Assembly: GCA_949987705.1 (NCBI GenBank)
Contig: OX465286.1
Span: 21,961,676 to 22,025,675, forward strand
DNA: 64,000 nt
Direction: 5' to 3'
Source: Thereva unica
Taxonomy: Eukaryota > Arthropoda > Insecta > Diptera > Therevidae
The stretch's first letter is position 1. Every line of letters starts with the position of its first letter. This document shows positions 57,795 to 64,000 of the stretch, piece after piece. Both the position numbers and the translations under genes were made by a program. The notes beneath the pieces are model-generated. The model was not told the DNA's origin and did not search any database. It saw nothing but the letters and a program-made list of their open reading frames with translations.

Positions 57795-57983
57795 ATATAT
57801 CTCCACGTATTTTTTAAATAGAAGTTCAACACGAGTCGAACAAGGCAAGGTACAGAGCGGATCATTATTCAGTAGACGGTGCTCCACTATGATTCTCAAG
57901 TTGTTAATATGGTCTATGCAGGGGCGCCTCTTTCTGAAACCATCCTGCTGTGTTTTAAGCGTTCGGTCTACTGCCTCCCTTAC
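57795..57983 (-). mobile_element. RTE-type LINE transcriptase fragment
   Basis: GTAGACGGTGCTCCACTATG and GTTCGGTCTACTGCCTCCCT match 12110-12235 of the intact copy (RKGRSCIDHINTLR region on the minus strand). It is cut at 57983 by the palindromic element. Confidence 0.72.
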
Positions 57984-58553
57984 TCTAGCAGTGTTGGCAT
58001 CAATCGATTAATTTCTTCAATCGATTAACTAATCGATTAAAAATTTAATCGATTAAATTAAACGCGTTTAAATTAATCGAAATCAAAATACGCGATTAAT
58101 TTATTTAATAGTTAATCGTCAATCGTTAATTTGATTGATATATGACTAAGTTATACCGTGTTTGTTTTGGTTAGTGTGAATCCATCTGAGTTTAGTTAGG
58201 TCGAAAAATAATCCTGTATAATAAAATGAAATCCAAAAAAAGGTACTTAAAGAACTGAACGTTTAAATGAACGAAATCTAAAAAAATTAACCGTGGGTGA
58301 ATTGATTCTAGTGATGAGTTGCAGTTTTGTCTTGTTCTTGCATATTTAGCAAGACCAAGAACAAGACTTAGTTATGCTTGCAAGAACAAGAACAAGACTA
58401 ACTGTGCAAGAACAAGACCTAGAGCAAGACTTTAGCAAAATTTTCACCTAAATTCATTCTTTTAAAAACAAAAAATATAAAAGTGATTATGATGTTTAAG
58501 TAATTATGATATAAATACATGTGTGTATATTTATGTTTAATATGATAATTGTA

Positions 58554-59619
58554 AGTCATTCCATGTCAAATCAACACGGGAAAATTTTCAGAAGGCTGGA
58601 ACTTGGCAAAAAGTTTCTTCAAACAATTACAAAACAAACCCTGAAATTCATTTTTTGTTTTTAAATTACTATTTCTATTTTTAAGCTATTTTTTAAACAA
58701 TACTTACATAAACGATAAAAAAGATAAGATGAAAGATAAAATTTTCTGAGGATTTCTGCATCACTTCCAAAGTTGTTCTATCAACAGAGATCCATTGTTT
58801 ATAAATGACGGTTTCGATCGATTCTCTGTCAGTCAGTATATTCCACATTTGTTCGTTGTGTCTGTGTTGAAAAGTTGTATTTGAAGCGGTTGTCGACATA
58901 CATGCTTCCGTTTCACAAGATTCATTAAAAAAATGCCCGATTGAGCACATTTTGTGATAGTGTTTATGATGTACGATGCGTTTGGAAAAGAAGATCAAAC
59001 ATTAGCTTAATAACAAATAGATTTCTTGAAACTGAGCAGATCGCGTCACTCGGCGTGCGTGCGGACATTCCGAAACATAAAAAGATGTAAAACTGAAGAA
59101 ATTCCTGTAAAAACCATAAAACGTCCTGCGTTAAACCACGAAACGGATTTTACGATGAACAAAATAATTTTTTCATTGTTTAAATCCATAATACACAAAA
59201 AATAAATACCACCAGCTTGTAGAGCAAAAATTTCCGATTTTTTCATATTTTTTTCAAATTTTTAAAAAATACCTTATTTTGAATATTTGAAAACGTGTTT
59301 TCAGTTTTTTGGCCAATCAGAGAGCAGGACGCATTCTAAAAATCAAACCAACGTTGATTCGTGTTCTACAAGGTCATACCTATCGTATGTATACATTGGG
59401 ACCCATTTGTTATGTTTTTCGGGGAATTATAGCCGAAATAAAATTTTCAAATTTATAGGGTTTATGTAAGTATTGTTTAAAAAATAGCTTAAAAATAGAA
59501 ATAGTAATTTAAAAACAAAAAATGAATTTCAGGGTTTGTTTTGTAATTGTTTGAAGAAACTTTTTGCCAAGTTTCAGCCTTCTGAAAATTTTCCCGTGTT
59601 GATTTGACATGGAATGACT
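58554..59619. mobile_element. TIR element inside the hAT-like element
   Basis: The ends read AGTCATTCCATGTCAAATCA and stay paired for about 150 bp (58554-58705 with 59467-59619). No clear duplication. It contains a minus-strand frame with protein-like character. Confidence 0.72.
58693..58998 (-). pseudogene. Unidentified transposon-type frame (101 codons)
   Basis: It reads KMCSIGHFFNESCETEACM and then LTDRESIETVIYKQWISVDR. The second block (LTxR...YKQWxxVDR) recalls an uncharacterised protein family repeatedly found in insect repeats, but I cannot name it securely. It is probably a remnant of the element at 58554-59619; the rest of the gene is missing or degraded. Confidence 0.35.
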
Positions 59620-59999
59620 CAAAGCATTTATGTAGAAATGTACATAATGTATGTACTTAATGACTTTGCATGCATTGTGCGCGTGATGGCAAAAATGGTG
59701 TTGTTCTTGCAGTTTTGTCTTGTTCTTCCACATTTTGCAAGACCAAGAACAAGACTTAGTTATGCTTGCAAGAACAAGACAGACTGCAAAAGAACAAGAC
59801 AAGAACAAGACTAGATTAGACTTGTCTTGTTCTTGCGTTTGCTCATCACTAATTGATACACCCTCTGATAATGTCACCTTTTACTCTTTTGGATATGCCG
59901 AATTCAATAAAAATAAAACCAACCCTCTAACTACAGCGGAAACTACCCCAGGACAACTCTTATTACTAAAATTGAGTGTTTCACATTTGCTTATAAAAA

Positions 60000-60665
60000 C
60001 ACCTCGCCAAATTTTTGGGTAAAAATAGCCCTTAGTGTATCTTTGAGCCCAAAATCAACCCTATCGCACCTGCGTAGCCCATCCCCGCAGCAACCCCTAA
60101 AGTTAATTTTTTTAAGTCCAAAATAAAGCTTCACACCACAAATTTTTAATGAACATGCGCATATTACATATAACACAATTTTTATAAATAAATAAATAAT
60201 TGTTAATTGTTAATTGTTAGTAGGTGAGGTTTGGTGATTTAATTTTATACCTAAACTTAAATTCACCCCGCCAATTTTTATTGCACAAATTGTCACTAGT
60301 GTAAGCAACTGTTTGAGCCAAAAACTAGCCCTATCGTACCTTCGGAACTTACCCCCGCATCAACCCTTAAAGTTAATTTTTTTAATGTCCAAAATAAAGC
60401 TTCACCCCGCCAATTTTTTAGAACATAAACATATTACGTATAAGACATCGGAAACTACCCTCATCACAAAGGGTAACACCTAAGCTTGGTTTTTTCATAT
60501 AAAAAAAAGGGGGGGGTGGAAATTAAATTATTTAATGTTATAACTAAGCTTCATTTCACCCGCCAATTTTTTGTGCACAAATAGTCACTACTGTAAGCTA
60601 TTGTTTGAGCCAAAAATCAACCCTATCGGACCTGCGGAACCCACCAACACTACCAGAGATATAGC
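60000..60665. repeat. Direct repeats (~270-bp spacing) with CCGCCAATTTTT units
   Basis: Three degenerate units carry CCGCCAATTTTT, TGTTTGAGCCAAAA, CAACCCTATCG, CCTGCGGAACCC and AAAATAAAGCTTCA, starting near 60000, 60262 and 60555. They form the loop of the foldback element. One unit is followed by a G9 run. Confidence 0.65.
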
Positions 60666-61289
60666 CTTAATTTTAGGCTTACAGTTGTGGCTGTGCACTA
60701 AAAATTGGCGGGGTGTTCTCATAAGCAAGTGTGAAATACTCAATTTTAGTAATAAGGGTTGTTATGGGGGTTGTTTCCGATAATATTAGACGGTTGGTGT
60801 TATTTTTATTGAATTTGGAATACCCAAAGTAGTTAAAGGTGACACTATCTGTGGGGTGTATCAATTCACCCGCAGTTCGTTTTTTTTATTTCGTTCATTT
60901 AAACGTTGAGTTTTCAAGTACCTAAAATATTGTTAAGGATAGGCAAAATAAATCGAAGTATTACAGTAATACTTCCCTTTAACAAGATACAAATTGTGAA
61001 ATTTTGTAGTTTTTTTGAAAGTTTTTGCTTAAACAATTAATCGTAATCTTGATTGATCCGATTGAATCGATTGACGATTAGATTAAATTAATCGTCAATC
61101 GCTATTAACGATTGACAATAATAATCTTTAATTGCTGATCGCGATTAACTTTTTAATCGTTAATCTTTAATCACTAATCGGATTAATTTTGTGCCAACAC
61201 TGTTCTAGATTTCATTTTATTTCTTGTTAAGGGGCGCCTTGGCGGGCACTGCGACCTATTTGTTTGGTATATTGTGCTATCCCCGTCTT

Positions 61290-61735
61290 TAAAAACCATC
61301 AAGGTTAAGGCTTCTAAGGTAGCCTAAAACTGATTTAGGGTTTCTGTCCCAAATCTCCCTATGAGTAGGGAAGTCACGATGGAGGAGGCTCAGTCTCTTC
61401 CTCGCTGTAACCTCACCCAGCCCTACCCCTTTTACTTCGAATAATCGTCGTAAACGGTTTGTCAAAGTCAAGTGTGGCGGGAATGGTATCAGACAAAGAT
61501 ATCATTGGCTCCAGGTTCAGCTCCTTGAGGGTGGATAAATGATCCAGAAGGTCTCCTGGCTTAAAGGAGAATAGCTCCAGTAGCCGCAGTGCCCTCGCCA
61601 GAGCCTCTTTTTTCACCATTAAGTGTAGCGGAAGGAGGTTCAGTAGGGCCTCCATAGCCGCAGTCAGACAGGTGCTCTTGGCCCCTGTAATACCAAGACA
61701 GGCCAGTCTTTGCGCCCTGGCCAGCTTAATCATAG
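61290..61735 (-). mobile_element. LINE ORF2 fragment between RT and RNase H (I/R1/LOA-type)
   Basis: The minus frame 61733-61413 reads IKLARAQRLACLGITGAKS, then CLTAAMEALLNLLPLHLMVK, ending near DKPFTTIIRSKRGRAG. This LQRxACLGITGAxxxTxTAAME block is diagnostic of the region after the transcriptase in I/R1/LOA LINEs. The frame then decays. Confidence 0.72.
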
Positions 61736-61803
61736 CACCCTTTTGTTTGGTTTTGGCCCACCGATGCGATGGTACAGATATTCCGGACTAGTTCCAGGAA
61801 CTC

Positions 61804-61878
61804 GGGGCCTCGGTAGTCTAGGGGTAAGGCGCCTGACTGCTATCCCAGAGGTCCCGGGTTCGTATCCCGGCCAGCCCC
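61804..61878 (+). tRNA. tRNA-like sequence, pseudogene or SINE head
   Basis: TAGTCTAGGGG fits an A box and GGTTCGTATCC fits a B box, with a perfect 5-bp T-stem (CCGGG/CCCGG). GGGGC and GCCCC at the two ends can pair. With standard spacing the acceptor stem is mismatched and the anticodon stem is not regular, so a working tRNA is unlikely. The D and T arms look Glu- or Asp-like. Confidence 0.38.
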
Positions 61879-62520
61879 GCGGTCCTTCGCCTTTTCCACT
61901 TTCCCACCTACATAACTTTCCTTCTTTCTTCTTCCCTCTTTACATTCCTGATTGCTCGTGTCATAGCCTTCCTTAGCCCTTCCCCGCTCCACCAAAGCGC
62001 ATGTCATCGGTTGGTTGATGAGACTCAACTCGTTTCAGGAGGCATAACACTCCTTGTTTCTCGATGCCCCGATGTCAGAGTCGCGATAGTAATGGTTGGG
62101 AGTAGGTGGACTGAAACTATCGCGAGAAGGTTGTGGCGGTTCCTTCCTCCCCGACTAGAGCTGCTGTTCGACATTGCACTCTATACGAAGAAAATAGATT
62201 GTCAACAGTATAAAGGGCCTTTCCTGAGACTCTAGTCTTTCACATAAAAAAAAATAGCAGTTTGGGTAAACCCCATTTCACCCCCTTAGGGGATGAATTT
62301 CGAAAAATCGCTTTTTAGTGGATGTCCACGCCATTATAGGGATGCACTGTCAAAATTTCAGCCCTATAGCTTTAGCGGTTTGGGTAAACCCCATTCAATG
62401 ACGCACCGTGTTAGGTTTTTTGAAGTGAAACTTCTTTACGCACGCTTGACTTGGGAAACTTCTTTACGAACGCTTGACTAGGGGGGGGGGTAAACTGGCG
62501 AAAGTGTAACGAAAGCGTTA
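61879..62520. other. No gene; short repeated phrases
   Basis: GGTTTGGGTAAACCCCATT occurs near 62258 and 62380. ACTTCTTTACG(C/A)ACGCTTGACT is repeated in tandem near 62428 and 62457. A G10 run follows at about 62480. Confidence 0.55.
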
Positions 62521-62544
62521 CGAAAATGTGTGATCGGGCAAAGT

Positions 62545-64000
62545 ATTATGTATTTTATGTATTATGTATTATGTATTATTATGTATTATGTATTATGTAT
62601 TATGTATTATGTATTATGTATTATGTATTATGTATTATGTATTATGTATTATGTATTATGTATTATGTATTATGTATTATGTATTATGTATTATGTATTA
62701 TGTATTATGTATTATGTATTATGTATTATGTATTATGTATTATGTATTATGTATTATGTATTATGTATTATGTATTATGTATTATGTATTATGTATTATG
62801 TATTATGTATTATGTATTATGTATTATGTATTATGTATTATGTATTATGTATTATGTATTATGTATTATGTATTATGTATTATGTATTATGTATTATGTA
62901 TTATGTATTATGTATTATGTATTATGTATTATGTATTATGTATTATGTATTATGTATTATGTATTATGTATTATGTATTATGTATTATGTATTATGTATT
63001 ATGTATTATGTATTATGTATTATGTATTATGTATTATGTATTATGTATTATGTATTATGTATTATGTATTATGTATTATGTATTATGTATTATGTATTAT
63101 GTATTATGTATTATGTATTATGTATTATGTATTATGTATTATGTATTATGTATTATGTATTATGTATTATGTATTATGTATTATGTATTATGTATTATGT
63201 ATTATGTATTATGTATTATGTATTATGTATTATGTATTATGTATTATGTATTATGTATTATGTATTATGTATTATGTATTATGTATTATGTATTATGTAT
63301 TATGTATTATGTATTATGTATTATGTATTATGTATTATGTATTATGTATTATGTATTATGTATTATGTATTATGTATTATGTATTATGTATTATGTATTA
63401 TGTATTATGTATTATGTATTATGTATTATGTATTATGTATTATGTATTATGTATTATGTATTATGTATTATGTATTATGTATTATGTATTATGTATTATG
63501 TATTATGTATTATGTATTATGTATTATGTATTATGTATTATGTATTATGTATTATGTATTATGTATTATGTATTATGTATTATGTATTATGTATTATGTA
63601 TTATGTATTATGTATTATGTATTATGTATTATGTATTATGTATTATGTATTATGTATTATGTATTATGTATTATGTATTATGTATTATGTATTATGTATT
63701 ATGTATTATGTATTATGTATTATGTATTATGTATTATGTATTATGTATTATGTATTATGTATTATGTATTATGTATTATGTATTATGTATTATGTATTAT
63801 GTATTATGTATTATGTATTATGTATTATGTATTATGTATTATGTATTATGTATTATGTATTATGTATTATGTATTATGTATTATGTATTATGTATTATGT
63901 ATTATGTATTATGTATTATGTATTATGTATTATGTATTATGTATTATGTATTATGTATTATGTATTATGTATTATGTATTATGTATTATGTATTATGTAT
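62545..64000. repeat. (TATTATG)n satellite, about 1.45 kb, runs off the window
   Basis: After an irregular start (TATTTTATGTATTATG and one TATTATTATG), the 7-bp unit TATTATG is repeated about 200 times. I see no base change to the end of the window. Confidence 0.95.

Larger units (their letters stand above)
58309..59851. mobile_element. hAT-like non-autonomous element, TSD ATTGAT(T/A)C
   Basis: The ends are inverted TAGTGATGAG, followed inside by many AAGAACAAGAC/GTCTTGTTCTTG words. The 8-bp flanks ATTGATTC (58301-58308) and ATTGATAC (59852-59859) differ by one base and fit the hAT nTnnnnAn pattern. The opposite arm of the host palindrome (GAATTGATACACCC) is the empty site. Confidence 0.8.
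57984..61202. mobile_element. Foldback-like element with CAGTGTTGGCA ends (hAT-type ends), nested host
   Basis: The termini are CAGTGTTGGCA in inverted orientation. Just inside, both ends are packed with AATCGATTAA/TTAATCG words. Farther in, the arms pair again through CGTTTAAATGAACGAAAT and GGGTGAATTGATAC to about 60030 on the left and 60700 on the right. CTCTAG flanks the left end and TTCTAG the right, a possible degraded 8-bp hAT duplication. No transposase. Confidence 0.68.

Noticed and set aside
61804..61878. Functional tRNA gene
   Set aside because: A and B boxes are good but the acceptor and anticodon stems do not fold with standard spacing.
62545..64000. Telomeric repeat
   Set aside because: The unit is 7 bp TATTATG, unlike TTAGG or other known telomere units, and there is no evidence of a chromosome end.

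Overview
The window looks like intergenic DNA from an arthropod, most likely an insect and probably a fly. This is inferred from its AT-rich composition and from its mobile-element mix: Tc1, Harbinger-like, hAT-like, Transib-like, Ty3/gypsy, BEL/Pao, RTE-type, R1-clade and Penelope-like copies. I could not support a single host protein-coding gene. Every coding stretch with recognisable homology belongs to a transposable element, nearly always a truncated or broken one.

Layout. 1-5.6 kb: a degenerate Penelope-like element (minus) is hit by a Tc1 element (2002-4164, itself split by a 597-bp TIR insert). A TIR element (80-1812) with a spliced Myb/Zeste-like gene lies beside the Tc1. 6.4-9.4 kb: small TIR elements, then a LINE fragment. 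11.0-12.9 kb: a 5'-truncated RTE-type LINE with a long open reverse-transcriptase frame. 13.35-22.4 kb: a complete but dead Ty3/gypsy element (minus) with two LTRs and four nested insertions, each with its own target-site duplication: TAC (long-TIR element), CGTCG (Transib-like element), AT (CCCAG-ended element) and TCA (MADF-bearing element in the 5' LTR). 24-30 kb: LINE fragments and a longer CR1/Jockey-like LINE (minus). 30-42 kb: mostly anonymous DNA with a TA-flanked TIR element containing a TTA-flanked MITE, a long-TIR element, dispersed GCCGCCAT-rich repeats, pol III-like sequences and LINE pieces. 42.2-44.65 kb: two R1-clade LINE 3' ends between (TA)n tracts. 45.8-49.6 kb: LINE fragments including a chimeric RTE copy. 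50.9-55.4 kb: RTE fragments, two CCCAG-ended elements, and a BEL/Pao remnant inserted in an RTE 5' half. 55.5-61.7 kb: LINE ends, a TTA-flanked MITE and a four-layer nested palindromic array. 62.5-64 kb: an uninterrupted 7-bp satellite that runs off the window.

The nesting allows internal dating and boundary calls. Several insertions interrupt a coding frame or a sequence with another copy in the window, so the empty site can be read directly. The main candidates for novelty are: (1) a Transib-like element whose ends carry a heptamer identical to the V(D)J RSS heptamer, with a nonamer-like motif 22 bp inside; (2) a group of elements ending in CCCAG(C/T)(A/G)GGAAA with 2-bp duplications; (3) Harbinger-like non-autonomous elements that keep only a Myb- or MADF-type DNA-binding gene; (4) R1-clade LINEs joined to (TA)n at their ends.
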